Of a DNA stretch of 34,338 bases, positions 9,596 through 18,577 are shown piece by piece. The notes below the pieces were generated by a model. That model had not been told where the DNA came from. It saw only the letters and a list, made by a program, of their open reading frames with translations, and made no database searches. Both the position numbers and the translations under genes were made by a program. The DNA comes from Desulfobacterales bacterium (GTDB lineage: Bacteria; Desulfobacterota; Desulfobacteria; Desulfobacterales; UBA2156): the NCBI GenBank assembly GCA_027025555.1, contig JALVQN010000122.1, positions 1 through 34,338 on the forward strand, given 5' to 3'. The stretch's first letter is position 1; every line of letters begins with the position of its first letter.

Positions 9596-10596
9596 GTCAT
9601 GCCCCTTCGGATGCGATGCTGGCCGGCCAGCGCTTGATGGTGGGAGTCGATGGCACCTTCCTGGATGCCGACTTGAAATATCTCATCCGGGACATGGGGG
9701 TTTCCGGCATCATCCTGTTCAAAAAGAACATCGAGGCCCCGGCACAGCTCCGGGAAATGATCCAATCGGTCCAGAGATACGCGGCCGCCTGCAAGCGGGA
9801 TCCCGTCTTCGTGGCCGTGGATCAGGAAGGCGGAGTCGTGGCCCGGCTGCGCAAACCCTTCTTCACGGAGTTTCCGGGGAACCCCCACATCAAAACGTCT
9901 GCCCAGGCACGCCGATTCGCCCAAGTGACCGCTTCCGAGCTTCGCTCGGTGGGGATCAACATGAACATGGCCCCGGTTCTGGACGTGGTGCCGGCAGGCT
10001 TTTCCGGCGTCATGGCGGATCGATCCTTCGGGAGCGACCCGGTGCAGGTGTCGCGACTGGGCCGGACGATCATCGCCGTCTTCCAGGAAAACGGCATCCT
10101 TGCGGTGGCCAAGCACTTCCCGGGAATGGGCCGGGCCGAGAAGGATCCCCACGCCCATGCCACGACCCTTGAGGCCTCACTTTCGGAAATGGAATCTTCG
10201 GACCTGATCCCCTTCAAGGACGCCGTCGCAGCGGGGGTCTCGGGAGTCATGCTCTCCCATTTGATTTACAAGGGCCTCGATCCCCAATGGCCGGCCAGCC
10301 TGTCCCGGGGCATCGCTTCGGACCTGCTGCAACGCCGGATGGGATTTCCCGGGATCGTTTTCACCGACGACCTGGACATGGGCGCCATCGAGGGCCATTA
10401 CCCGGTGGAGCTTCTGGCGGAGCGGATCCTGGAAGCCCGGGTGGATATGGCCTTGATTTGTCACCGCAGTGAAAAGATGGAATCCCTGTTCCATAATATC
10501 CGAAACGCCTTTGAAAAATCGAGCCGGGCCAAGGAGGGCGCCCTTGCCGTTTTCCATAAGATCGCAAAAATCAAGCGGACGCGCCTAAGGGTCTAG
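9592..10596 (+). CDS. nagZ: Beta-N-acetylhexosaminidase, NagZ-type GH3
   Basis: A 334-residue glycoside hydrolase family 3 enzyme without a signal peptide. It most likely removes GlcNAc from anhydro-muropeptides during cytoplasmic peptidoglycan recycling. Visible motifs are AVDQEGGVVARL (75-86), MADRSFGSDP (141-150), AVAKHFPGMG (171-180), DPHAH (185-189, the acid/base His loop of NagZ) and IVFTDDLDM, whose Asp259/260 pair contains the nucleophile. KHFPGHG of most NagZ proteins reads KHFPGMG here, a minor change. It overlaps mltG upstream by four bases and tsaD by 12 bases in convergent orientation. Pairing with mltG fits a shared murein-turnover role. Confidence 0.93.
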   Translation: MSHAPSDAMLAGQRLMVGVDGTFLDADLKYLIRDMGVSGIILFKKNIEAPAQLREMIQSVQRYAAACKRDPVFVAVDQEGGVVARLRKPFFTEFPGNPHIKTSAQARRFAQVTASELRSVGINMNMAPVLDVVPAGFSGVMADRSFGSDPVQVSRLGRTIIAVFQENGILAVAKHFPGMGRAEKDPHAHATTLEASLSEMESSDLIPFKDAVAAGVSGVMLSHLIYKGLDPQWPASLSRGIASDLLQRRMGFPGIVFTDDLDMGAIEGHYPVELLAERILEARVDMALICHRSEKMESLFHNIRNAFEKSSRAKEGALAVFHKIAKIKRTRLRV

Positions 10597-11616
10597 ACGG
10601 TTTCCCGGAGTCCATCGCTTGACGGGCAGATGCCGGGAAAAAACGTCTTCTTGCAAGGGGCTCCGTTCGCCCCGGCGGAGACGATGGTATCCGGCATGGG
10701 CGATCATGACGGCGTTGTCCCCGCACAGGGACGCAGGCGGGATGGAGACGGCGATCCCCTTTTCGGCGGCCGCTGCCGCCATCCGTTCCCGGAGCCGGGC
10801 GTTTGCGGCCACTCCGCCCACCAGGGCCAGATGGCGGCATCCGGATACCCGGGCCGCCCGGACGGCCTTGCCCACCAGTACGTCCACGACGGCCTCCTGG
10901 AAGGCGGCCACCATGTGAGGGATCGTCTTTTTGAAGTCGGAATGGGTCTCGATGTGGCGTTTCACGGCCGTCTTGACACCGGAGAAGCTGAAATCAAAGG
11001 ACTCGGGATCGAGCCAGGCCCGGGGGAATCGGATGGCTCGGGGATCCCCTTCCCGGGCGATCCGGTCTATGGCGGGTCCGCCCGGGTATCCGAGCCCCAG
11101 CATCTTGGCCACCTTGTCAAAGGCCTCTCCCGCCGCATCGTCCCGGGTCTTTCCCATGAGGGCCCAGTCGAGGTGATGCGCCACCCGGTAAAGGGCGGTG
11201 TGCCCGCCGGATGCCAGCAGGGCCACAAAGGGAAACCGGGGAAGGGGATCTGCAAAAAAGGCGCTGTGGATGTGCCCTTCCAGGTGATTGACGCCGATAA
11301 AAGGGATTTTCAATCCGTAGGCCAGGGCCTTGGCAAAGGAAAACCCCACCAGGAGGGATCCCACCAGGCCGGGTCCCCGGGTCACCGCCACCCCTTCGAC
11401 CTGCCGGAGGGATAGGCCCGCCTCCTCCAGGGCCCTCCGGACCACGCCCACGATGGCCGCCACATGGTTCCGGGAGGCCAGTTCCGGCACCACGCCGCCG
11501 AAGGGATGGTGCACGGGGATCTGGGAGGCCACCACCGAGGACAGGATCCGCGCGCCGTCTCCCGTCACGGCCGCGGCGGTCTCATCACAGGAGGTTTCGA
11601 TGCCCAAGACGATCAC
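10585..11616 (-). CDS. tsaD: tRNA N6-adenosine threonylcarbamoyltransferase TsaD
   Basis: Transfers the threonylcarbamoyl group to A37 of ANN-decoding tRNAs, together with TsaB and TsaE. The product is 343 residues from the chosen GTG start (VIVLGIETSCDETAAAV). Seen in order: ETSCDETAAAV, the metal-binding HLEGH, LLASGGHTALY, DDAAGEAFDKVAKMLGLGYPG, FSFSGVKTAVKR and LVGGVAANARLRERM. An in-frame ATG at 11685 would add 23 residues unlike the family and overlap the preceding gene by 41 bases, so GTG at 11616 is preferred. Its AGGA lies about 12 bases upstream, somewhat far. The gene ends convergently inside nagZ and follows the glycosyltransferase fusion by 28 bases. Confidence 0.94.
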   Translation of the reverse strand: MIVLGIETSCDETAAAVTGDGARILSSVVASQIPVHHPFGGVVPELASRNHVAAIVGVVRRALEEAGLSLRQVEGVAVTRGPGLVGSLLVGFSFAKALAYGLKIPFIGVNHLEGHIHSAFFADPLPRFPFVALLASGGHTALYRVAHHLDWALMGKTRDDAAGEAFDKVAKMLGLGYPGGPAIDRIAREGDPRAIRFPRAWLDPESFDFSFSGVKTAVKRHIETHSDFKKTIPHMVAAFQEAVVDVLVGKAVRAARVSGCRHLALVGGVAANARLRERMAAAAAEKGIAVSIPPASLCGDNAVMIAHAGYHRLRRGERSPLQEDVFSRHLPVKRWTPGNRLDP

Positions 11617-11644
11617 GGCCGGCAGGTATCCTTTCCTAGAGATC

Positions 11645-13507
11645 TCATTTCCGGTCCATGGGCCGGCCTTCTTCTGTCTCTCCAAGATCCACGGGTTCCA
11701 GGTGCACGGAAAACCGCTTCAAAAAAAGGCCGTGGGTCCTGCAAAAGGCCTTGACCGCGTCCATCCGGGACGGTTCGGCATCCATGAAAGAGACCAAAAG
11801 CCCGCCCACGGGATGCTTCTTGAGGAGGGTTTCCAGGTCCGAAAAGGATCCCAGGATGGGGTATCCGTTTAATTTCCGACCCGCCTTCAGGGCATCATCG
11901 TCGATGAACCCGATGGGCCTGACGTTCAAACTGCGGTTGTTGAGGATTTCACGCAGCAGGATCTCGCCGCCCCGGCCGGCCCCGTAAATGAAGACGGCAT
12001 CCCCCTTGAGCCCCTTGCGCTTCACGGTATCCCTGAAAAGACGAAAGGAGCCCCGGGTCCCCAAGAGCAGCCCGGTGGTCAAGAACCAATCGATGACGAA
12101 GATTCCCTTGGAAAAATCCTGGAACCGGTAAAGGAACGTGACCACGGAGACCGACAGCACGGTCCCCACGGCCGTGGCCTTGAGATAAACAAAGACATCG
12201 GTGGCGGTCATGTAGCGCCAAATCCCCCGATAGACGCCGGTGGCGAAAAAGGCCAGAAACTTGCAGGCGATGACCGCCGGCAGGGATCGGAGAAAGACCT
12301 TGAAGTAAAGGCCGAAGACTTCGGCATCGAACCGGAGCCGGTAGGAGCTGTAATAGGAAAACGCGATGAGTCCGAAATCGAGGATGACCAGAAGGATCTG
12401 GCGCTTGTAGGTGAGTTCCAGCAAAATGGGCGTGTATGCCCGGTTGCGAAGGAGCGAAAACTCCTTTTCGGGATAGACGCGGATCTGGGCGAGATAGACG
12501 CCCATGAGGAGCACGGACAGGGCCAACGGAAGGATCACGCCGGGGGAGGTGAGGGTGTCGCTTTTGTCCACAAAGACGGCGGAAATCCCGGATACCGCAC
12601 CGATCCCGAAGAGAAAGAGGACGGCCCCGCGTTCGGAAAGGCCCATGAGGACCAGTCGATGGGAGGTGTGGTCCTGGCCGCCCACGGAGGCCTTGCGGCC
12701 GCTCAAAATCCGGATCAGCGTCACCAACGTGGTGTCCAGGATCGGGACCATGAGGGTCATCACCGGCACCGCATAGACAGAGATCCGGTTGCCGGTGCCG
12801 TTTTGGGTATAGAGCATGGCCAGCATGGCAAGGGAAAATCCGACGACAAGGCTCCCGCTGTCGCCCATGAAGATGGAGGCGGGATTGAAATTGTAAACCA
12901 AAAAGGCGGCCAGGGATCCGGCCGAGATCAGGGCCATGAAAAAGAGGCCTTCGGACCGCTTGAAAAACAACACCGCCAGGGTCAGGGCGGCCACCAAACC
13001 CACGCCGGCACAGAGGCCGTCCATGTTGTCCAACAGGTTGAAGGCATTGGTAATCCCCACAATCCAGACGATGGTCACCATGGTGTCCAGGGTCAGAGAA
13101 ACGAACCAGTGGAGCCGAAAACCGATAAAAGCGATGAAGGAAGCCACCACGATTTGCCCCACCAGCTTGGTATGGGGCTTGATTCCCACGAAGTCATCCA
13201 CGAGGCCCAGCAGAAAGAGCGCGGTGATCCCCAGCCACACCGCCGCCTCCGGAGAAGCGGGGACCTTAACGACGGCGGAGCGGGAGAGATGGGGAATGAG
13301 GGTGGAAAAGTCACACAGGAAAAAAAGGGGCACCGCCATCCCCGCATAGATGGCGACGCCTCCGAGCAGGGCGGTGGGCTTCTTGTGCCACCGTTGGTCG
13401 GATGGCTGGGCCAGCCAGCCCTTGTCCCGGGCCGTTCGCCGGACCAGGGGCGTCAGGACAAGGCAGATGAAAAAAGAAACCCCGAAAATACCGTACGCCG
13501 TCATCAT
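11645..13507 (-). CDS. WecA/TagO-type phosphoglycosyltransferase fused to FlaA1-like Rossmann membrane domain
   Basis: A 620-residue integral membrane protein in two parts. Residues 1 to about 345 are a polyprenyl-phosphate HexNAc-1-phosphate transferase of the WecA/MraY superfamily with many membrane segments. They carry LGLVDDFVGI (Asp104/Asp105), NAFNLLDNMDGL (154-165), FMGDSGSL (213-220) and GGQDHTSHRL (277-285). Such enzymes start undecaprenyl-linked glycan assembly at the membrane. Residues about 365-620 are another membrane block followed by a Rossmann-like segment with IYGAGRGGEILL (507-518) and GFIDDD (533-538). They resemble the N-terminal half of FlaA1/WbpM/CapD dehydratases but lack their catalytic SDR domain. 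The fused half probably senses or holds a nucleotide sugar; this is inference. The start is one of two adjacent ATGs (13507 or 13504). It is followed by tsaD. Confidence 0.9.
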   Translation of the reverse strand: MMTAYGIFGVSFFICLVLTPLVRRTARDKGWLAQPSDQRWHKKPTALLGGVAIYAGMAVPLFFLCDFSTLIPHLSRSAVVKVPASPEAAVWLGITALFLLGLVDDFVGIKPHTKLVGQIVVASFIAFIGFRLHWFVSLTLDTMVTIVWIVGITNAFNLLDNMDGLCAGVGLVAALTLAVLFFKRSEGLFFMALISAGSLAAFLVYNFNPASIFMGDSGSLVVGFSLAMLAMLYTQNGTGNRISVYAVPVMTLMVPILDTTLVTLIRILSGRKASVGGQDHTSHRLVLMGLSERGAVLFLFGIGAVSGISAVFVDKSDTLTSPGVILPLALSVLLMGVYLAQIRVYPEKEFSLLRNRAYTPILLELTYKRQILLVILDFGLIAFSYYSSYRLRFDAEVFGLYFKVFLRSLPAVIACKFLAFFATGVYRGIWRYMTATDVFVYLKATAVGTVLSVSVVTFLYRFQDFSKGIFVIDWFLTTGLLLGTRGSFRLFRDTVKRKGLKGDAVFIYGAGRGGEILLREILNNRSLNVRPIGFIDDDALKAGRKLNGYPILGSFSDLETLLKKHPVGGLLVSFMDAEPSRMDAVKAFCRTHGLFLKRFSVHLEPVDLGETEEGRPMDRK

Positions 13508-13616
13508 GTATTGTCCGGTGGATGAAGATGCGAATGGCGATGCATGGATCCGCGGAAAAGGCCGTGTCGACCGGAGCGGATCAGGGCACCCGACCGGTGC
13601 CTGGGGAGCCGGTCCC

Positions 13617-13769
13617 TCAGGCCTTGCACGGGGCTTTTCCCTTTTGTCCCTTCTCGATCCATTTCAACAGGGACAGGAAGGGGGCGGTCATTTTCCGCGC
13701 AAAAGCGGACCGGGCCTTGGAGGAGGACTTCCGCTGTTTGGCGTCTTCTCGGGTATCGGCTACTTCCAC
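13617..13769 (-). CDS. Probable small protein of 50 residues
   Basis: A short frame directly after purM, overlapping its 3' end by 10 bases. It starts at GTG 13769, with GAGGG four bases upstream. The product is charged and basic, with a central KARSAFARKM and a C-terminal LLKWIEKGQKGKAPCKA. It has one cysteine near the end and no membrane segment. The tight overlap, good ribosome-binding site and amphipathic C-terminal segment favour a real gene. I do not recognise a named family. An internal ATG (24 residues to the stop) is the alternative start. About 110 bases without a gene then separate it from the glycosyltransferase fusion. Confidence 0.5.
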   Translation of the reverse strand: MEVADTREDAKQRKSSSKARSAFARKMTAPFLSLLKWIEKGQKGKAPCKA

Positions 13770-14803
13770 TGAACCCTCGGTCCTTGTTTTGGGCGCTTGA
13801 CAATCTCGCCGATCACAAACCCCTTTTCCTGCAATCCGTCAAGGCGCGCCAGGACTTCCTTTTCGGCTTCTTTGGGGAGGACCGCCACCATGCCGATGCC
13901 GTTGTTGAAGGTCCGCAACATCTCCGCCTCGGACACCTTCCCGGCCTCTTTCAAAAAGGGGAAAATGGGCGGCACCTCCCAGCTGTCCCTGTAAAAGAGG
14001 ACACCGCAAGTCTCCGGAAGGATGCGCACCACGTTTCCCGGAATCCCCCCGCCGGTGATATGGGCAAGGCCGTGGACGGGCCCCTCCTTGAGCAGCGCCT
14101 GGATGGTTTTCACATAGATCCGCGTGGGGGTTAACAGCACCTCCCCGAGGCGGCCATTCAGTTGGGGCACGAAATCCGAAACATTGAATTTCAGGACTTC
14201 AAAGCAGATCTTCCGAACCAAAGAAAACCCGTTGGCGTGAAGACCGTTGGAGGCGATCCCCACGAGCCTGTCTCCCACGGCGATATCGCTCCCGTCGATG
14301 ATCTTTAACCGCTCCGCGATACCCACCGCAAACCCGGCCAGGTCATACTCGTTGGCGCGGTAAAAGCCCGGCATCTCCGCGGTCTCGCCCCCCAAAAGGG
14401 CGCACCGGGCTTCTTTGCACCCGTGAACAATGCCCTTGACGACGGCCGACGCCACGTCCGTGTCCAGGGATCCCATGGCCAGATAATCCAGGAAAAACAG
14501 GGGCTTTGCTCCCTGAACGGCGATATCGTTGACGCACATGGCCACCAGATCAATGCCCACCGTGTCATGGGTTTGGGTCATGAAGGCGATCTTGAGCTTG
14601 GTTCCCACCCCGTCGGTGGCGCTCACCAGGACCGGCCGGGCAGTCTCTTCCAGGTCGAGGGAGTAGAGTCCGCCGAAGCCCCCGATCCCACCGATGATCC
14701 GGGAATCGAAGGTTCCCCGGGCCAGGGCTTTGATCCGATCCACGAATCGGTCGCCCTTTTCGATATCCACGCCGGCGTCCGCATAGGTCAGCGGTTTGGT
14801 CAC
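13760..14803 (-). CDS. purM: Phosphoribosylformylglycinamidine cyclo-ligase (AIR synthetase)
   Basis: Makes aminoimidazole ribonucleotide from FGAM with ATP, the fifth step of purine synthesis. The 347-residue product matches the family length and shows TYADAGVDIEKGDRFV, IGGIGGFGGLYSLD, SATDGVGTKLKIA, DLVAMCVNDIAVQGAKPLFF, LLGGETAEMPGFY, GLHANGFSLVRK and HITGGGIPGNVVRILP. The start chosen is GTG 14803 (VTKPLTYADAG), with GGAG eight bases upstream. An upstream in-frame ATG at 14887 would add 28 residues that the family lacks. No other pur gene is in the window. It is divergent from alaC with 163 bases between them. Confidence 0.95.
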   Translation of the reverse strand: MTKPLTYADAGVDIEKGDRFVDRIKALARGTFDSRIIGGIGGFGGLYSLDLEETARPVLVSATDGVGTKLKIAFMTQTHDTVGIDLVAMCVNDIAVQGAKPLFFLDYLAMGSLDTDVASAVVKGIVHGCKEARCALLGGETAEMPGFYRANEYDLAGFAVGIAERLKIIDGSDIAVGDRLVGIASNGLHANGFSLVRKICFEVLKFNVSDFVPQLNGRLGEVLLTPTRIYVKTIQALLKEGPVHGLAHITGGGIPGNVVRILPETCGVLFYRDSWEVPPIFPFLKEAGKVSEAEMLRTFNNGIGMVAVLPKEAEKEVLARLDGLQEKGFVIGEIVKRPKQGPRVQWK

Positions 14804-14896
14804 GGTCTTTTCTCCAGGTGCTTCCACGACGAAAGGCAATGCTTTAATATATCGGTAAAAACTATCTCCAAGCCGTTTGAAAGTCAAAATATTTTT

Positions 14897-14925
14897 TTGA
14901 CAAGCCTTCAGGCCTATTGTATGGA
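14897..14925 (+). promoter_or_regulatory. Possible promoter for the alaC-hom operon
   Basis: A perfect TTGACA (14897-14902), a 17-base spacer, then TATGGA (14920-14925), which matches the -10 consensus at only three positions. It lies in the divergent gap between purM and alaC, preceded by a T-run. The -35 is convincing, the -10 weak. Confidence 0.4.
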
Positions 14926-14966
14926 AGACAATTTATCCGTCTTTCGAAAAAATGGATTGGAAGGTC

Positions 14967-16169
14967 ATGTCCCGTTTTGCACGATTGGATCGGCTTCCGC
15001 CCTATGTTTTTTCCCAGGTCAACCAGATCAAGGCCACGGCCCGGCGGGAGGGAAAGGACATCGTGGATCTGGGAATGGGAAACCCGGATATGGGAACGCC
15101 GCCGCACATCGTTGCCAAGCTCATTGACGCCGCTCAAAAGCCCCACAACCACCGGTATTCGGCCTCCATGGGCATCACCAAGCTCCGGGCGGCCATCTCG
15201 GGTTGGTACAAGCGCCGGTTCGATGTGGATATCGATCCGGATACCGAAGCCATCGTCACCATCGGGGTCAAGGAGGGGCTCTCCCACCTGATTCTGGTCA
15301 CCATCCGGCCGGGCGACGTGGTCTTCACCCCCAACCCCACCTATCCGATTCATCCATACTCGGCCATCATCGCCGGTGGAGACGTCCGGGGCATTCCCAC
15401 CGGGCCCGACGAGGACTTTTTCGACAACCTGGTCCGCGCCACCAAACAAACCTGGCCCAGGCCCAAGATCCTCATTCTTTCCTATCCCCACAATCCCACC
15501 ACCCAGGTCGTGGAAGGGGCCTTCTTCGACAAGATCGTGGCCTATGCCAAGGCGCACGACATGATGGTGATCCATGATTTCGCCTATGCCGACCTGGTCT
15601 TCGACGGGTACCGGGCACCCAGCTTCCTTCAGTCCGAAGGCGCCAAAGAGGTGGGCGTGGAGTTTTTCTCCCTTTCAAAAAGTTACTCCATGCCGGGATG
15701 GCGGGTGGGCTTCTGCGTGGGCAATGCGGAAATCATCGCCGCGTTGCGCAGGATCAAAAGTTACCTGGATTACGGCATCTTCCAGCCCATTCAGATCGCC
15801 GCCATCATCGCCTTGAACGGGGAAAACGAGGCGGACGCAAGAAACGGCCTCACGGGCCGCCAGCCTTGTGTGAAAGAGATCGTGGAGATTTACCGGCAAC
15901 GGCGGGACACCTTGATTTCCGGGCTTCAACGGATCGGATGGCATATTCCCCCGCCCAAAGGAACCATGTTCGTCTGGGGAAAGATCCCGGAACCCTACGC
16001 GAAGATGGGATCCGTTGAATTTTCCAAGATGCTGATTCAAAAGGCGCAAGTCGCTGTTTCTCCGGGTCTGGGGTTCGGAGAGTACGGGGATGATTATGTC
16101 CGTTTTGCCCTCATCGAAAATCCCATGCGCATCAACCAGGCGGTGAGGGGAATCCGGAAGATCCTTTAG
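14967..16169 (+). CDS. alaC: AlaC-type alanine/glutamate-pyruvate aminotransferase (class I/II PLP)
   Basis: A 400-residue PLP aminotransferase very like E. coli AlaC (YfdZ): [72 protein letters not shown], and [17 protein letters not shown] with the Schiff-base lysine at about 238. The end reads [18 protein letters not shown]. Likely reaction: pyruvate plus glutamate to alanine, possibly with other amino acids; annotation as LL-diaminopimelate aminotransferase is a common alternative. About 12 extra residues (near 285-297) interrupt the AlaC alignment before CVKEIVEIY. The start at 14967 is preferred because GGAAGG lies just upstream, whereas ATG 14952 has no ribosome-binding site. It is followed by hom after 12 bases. 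Confidence 0.9.
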   Translation: MSRFARLDRLPPYVFSQVNQIKATARREGKDIVDLGMGNPDMGTPPHIVAKLIDAAQKPHNHRYSASMGITKLRAAISGWYKRRFDVDIDPDTEAIVTIGVKEGLSHLILVTIRPGDVVFTPNPTYPIHPYSAIIAGGDVRGIPTGPDEDFFDNLVRATKQTWPRPKILILSYPHNPTTQVVEGAFFDKIVAYAKAHDMMVIHDFAYADLVFDGYRAPSFLQSEGAKEVGVEFFSLSKSYSMPGWRVGFCVGNAEIIAALRRIKSYLDYGIFQPIQIAAIIALNGENEADARNGLTGRQPCVKEIVEIYRQRRDTLISGLQRIGWHIPPPKGTMFVWGKIPEPYAKMGSVEFSKMLIQKAQVAVSPGLGFGEYGDDYVRFALIENPMRINQAVRGIRKIL

Positions 16170-16181
16170 GGGGAAGAATCG

Positions 16182-17498
16182 ATGCAATCGATCGGTGTGG
16201 GACTTCTGGGATGCGGTACCGTGGGAACGGGGGTGGCCCGGATCCTTCTGGAAAACGCCTCCCTGCTGAAAGCCCGCGTGGGGGCCGCCATCAAGCTGAA
16301 GCGCGTGGCCGACATCGACCTGGAAAAAGACCGGGGGATCCCCTTTAAAAAGGGCGTCCTCACGAAAGACGCCTTTGCAGTGGTCGAGGATCCGGCGATC
16401 CACATGGTGGTGGAGATGATCGGGGGGCTCGGGGTGGCCAAGGAGCTGATCCTGCGGGCCATTGAAAACGGAAAACACGTGGTGACCGCCAACAAGGCGC
16501 TGCTGGCTGTCCATGGAAACACCCTCTTTTCAGCCGCCGTGAAAAAAGGGGTGGACCTGGCCTTCGAGGCCAGCGTGGGGGGCTGCATGCCGGTGATCAA
16601 AACCCTGCGGGAGTCCCTGGTGGGCAACAAGATCGAGTCCATGATCGGGATCCTCAACGGGACCTGCAATTATATCCTGACCAAAATCACCCGGGAAGGG
16701 AGCACCTTCCAGGAAGCCCTCACCCAGGCCCAGGCCCGGGGCTTTGCCGAAGCGGACCCCACGTTGGATGTGGAAGGCCACGACACGGCGCACAAGCTGG
16801 CGATTCTTTCCGCCCTGGCTTACGGGATGAAGATCAACCTCAACGACATCTACGTGGAAGGGATTTCCGGCATCACGCCCCTGGACATCGACTTTGCCCG
16901 GCAGTTCGGGTACACGGTGAAACTTTTGGCCATCAGCAAGAACCTGGAGGACCGGGTGGAGGCGCGGATTCATCCCACCATGATCCCTGAAAACAACCTC
17001 CTTTCCAGTGTCAACGGCTCGGTGAACGCCCTGACCCTCACCGGGGACCGCGTGGGAGACATGATGCTTTACGGATACGGCGCCGGCATGATGCCCACGG
17101 CCAGCGCCGTGGTGGCGGACGTGGTGGACCTGGCCCGGAACATGCTCTCGGGCAGCCGCCCCTTACGGGTCCCCATCTTCTCCTACCAGAAGCGCCGCAT
17201 TCAAAGACTCCCGGTGGTGCCCATCGGCGACATCCACACCCATTACTATTTCCGGTTCTCCGCCCTGGACCGGCCCGGCGTCCTGTCCAAGATCGCCGGA
17301 GTGCTGGGCAACCACCGCATCAGCATTCAATCGGTGCACCAGAAAGGGAGAAAGACCAACGGATCGGTGCCGGTGGTGATGTTGACCCACCGGGCCAAGG
17401 AAAAGAATGTGGCGCGGGCCCTGTCGGAAATCGCCGCCATGGACGTGGTGGATGCCAAGCCGATCCTCATCCGCATCGAAGAGGAAGGCACCCCATGA
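16182..17498 (+). CDS. hom: Homoserine dehydrogenase with C-terminal ACT domain
   Basis: Reduces aspartate semialdehyde to homoserine, the branch point to threonine and methionine. The 438-residue product has an N-terminal Rossmann motif GLLGCGTVGTGVAR (7-20), VVTANKALLAVHG, FEASVGGCMPVI, GILNGTCNYILT, and DPTLDVEGHDTAHKLAIL containing the catalytic Asp/Lys pair. It ends in an ACT domain (from about 347: HYYFRFSALDRPGVLSKIAG), the usual site for threonine feedback inhibition. GGGGGAAG upstream gives a strong start. It overlaps thrH by ATGA, so homoserine synthesis and its phosphorylation are coupled. Confidence 0.96.
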   Translation: MQSIGVGLLGCGTVGTGVARILLENASLLKARVGAAIKLKRVADIDLEKDRGIPFKKGVLTKDAFAVVEDPAIHMVVEMIGGLGVAKELILRAIENGKHVVTANKALLAVHGNTLFSAAVKKGVDLAFEASVGGCMPVIKTLRESLVGNKIESMIGILNGTCNYILTKITREGSTFQEALTQAQARGFAEADPTLDVEGHDTAHKLAILSALAYGMKINLNDIYVEGISGITPLDIDFARQFGYTVKLLAISKNLEDRVEARIHPTMIPENNLLSSVNGSVNALTLTGDRVGDMMLYGYGAGMMPTASAVVADVVDLARNMLSGSRPLRVPIFSYQKRRIQRLPVVPIGDIHTHYYFRFSALDRPGVLSKIAGVLGNHRISIQSVHQKGRKTNGSVPVVMLTHRAKEKNVARALSEIAAMDVVDAKPILIRIEEEGTP

Positions 17499-18123
17499 GG
17501 ACCGGCAACAACCGTCTGAATATCATCTGCGCGGACATGGAGGGGATCTTCACCCCCGAGATCTGGATCAATGTGGCGAAAAAGACCGGCATCGAAGCCC
17601 TGAAGCTCACCACGCGGGACGTTCCGGATTATGACGTCCTCATGAGACACCGGCTGGACATCCTGAAACGACACGGCATCACCTTGAAAGATATCCAGAA
17701 GGTGATATCGGGCATGGATCCCCTTCCCGGTGCAGTGGCCTTTTTGGACTGGATGCGCTCCAAGTTTCAGGTCATCGTGGTTTCCGACACGTACGTGGAG
17801 TTTGCCGGACCCCTTTTGGAAAAACTCGGCGCCCCACCCTCTTCTGTCACCATCTCACGGTCAATGACAAAGGAATGATCGTGGATTACAACCTGCGGCA
17901 ACCCGAGGCAAAGAAACAAACGGTCCTTTCATTGAGAAGCCTCAATTTCCGGGTAATCGGCATCGGCGATTCTTACAACGACATCCACATGCTCAAGGCC
18001 GCCCACCGGGGCATCCTCTTCCATCCGCCGGAAAACGTGAAAAGGGAGTATCCGGATTTTCCGGTGACGGAAAGCTATCAGGAACTCAAAGAGACCCTCT
18101 TAAGGCTTACGGACGATACATGA
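17495..18123 (+). pseudogene. thrH: Frameshifted thrH: phosphoserine phosphatase/homoserine phosphotransferase
   Basis: Reads as two pieces: residues 1-127 from 17495, ending at a TGA at 17878, and a second frame ending at 18123. Together they cover the ThrH known from Pseudomonas: CADMEGIFTPEIW with nucleophile Asp14, TTRDVPDYDVLMRHRL, VVSDTYVEF, then GIGDSYNDIHMLKAAHRGILFH. Between about 17831 and 17876 the first frame is out of register, while the -1 frame reads TLFCHHLTVNDKGMIVDYNL, exactly what the family has. One missing C in the run GCCCC at 17831-17836 would explain it; a -1 slip there would also restore the protein. ThrH can serve as a homoserine kinase replacement in threonine synthesis, which fits its place after hom. 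It may be a true mutation, a sequencing error, or translational recoding. Confidence 0.88.
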
Positions 18124-18575
18124 CGGACGCAGACCTCACGAATCCGGCACAGCGGACCTCGGTCCGGGTCATTTACGGGGACACCGACACCATGGGCTTC
18201 GCTTATTACGGCAATTACATGCGCTGGTTTGAAATCGGCCGAACCGAATTTTTTCGTTCCCGGGGGCTGGCCTACAAAACCATCGAGGAAAAAGGGGTCT
18301 TTCTGCCGGTCTCGGAGGCCTTTTGCAAGTATGTGGCGCCGGTGAAGTACGACGACGTGTTGATCGTGGAGACCCGACTGGACCCGGCCGTAAAAGGGGG
18401 GATCAAGTTCGATTACAGGATCCTGACCGGCAAAAAAGAACGCCTGTGTGCGTCCGGATATACCCTGCACGCCTGCATGAACCCGGAAGGCCGCGTCATC
18501 CGGCCGCCCCGATTCCTGGCGCAACTGATCCGGGAGCTTACCGCCCCGTCGTCTCCCGAAACAAGGCACGCCTGA
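18120..18575 (+). CDS. YbgC-like acyl-CoA thioesterase (hotdog fold)
   Basis: A 151-residue hotdog-fold thioesterase of the 4-hydroxybenzoyl-CoA/YbgC group. The active-site motif is YGDTDTMGFAYYGNYMRWFE (residues 19-38) with Asp23 as the likely catalytic acid. GRTEFFRSRGL and PVKYDDVLIVETRL follow. The substrate is not predictable; E. coli YbgC acts on short acyl-CoAs or acyl-ACP and associates with cell-envelope functions. It overlaps thrH by ATGA and is followed two bases later by rfaE1, so it is part of the same operon. Confidence 0.9.
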   Translation: MTDADLTNPAQRTSVRVIYGDTDTMGFAYYGNYMRWFEIGRTEFFRSRGLAYKTIEEKGVFLPVSEAFCKYVAPVKYDDVLIVETRLDPAVKGGIKFDYRILTGKKERLCASGYTLHACMNPEGRVIRPPRFLAQLIRELTAPSSPETRHA

Positions 18576-18577
18576 AA

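Noticed and set aside
18323-18577. Upstream extension of the rfaE1 frame
   Set aside because: The frame stays open through the thioesterase gene but the extra residues are unlike any kinase; the kinase begins at 18578.
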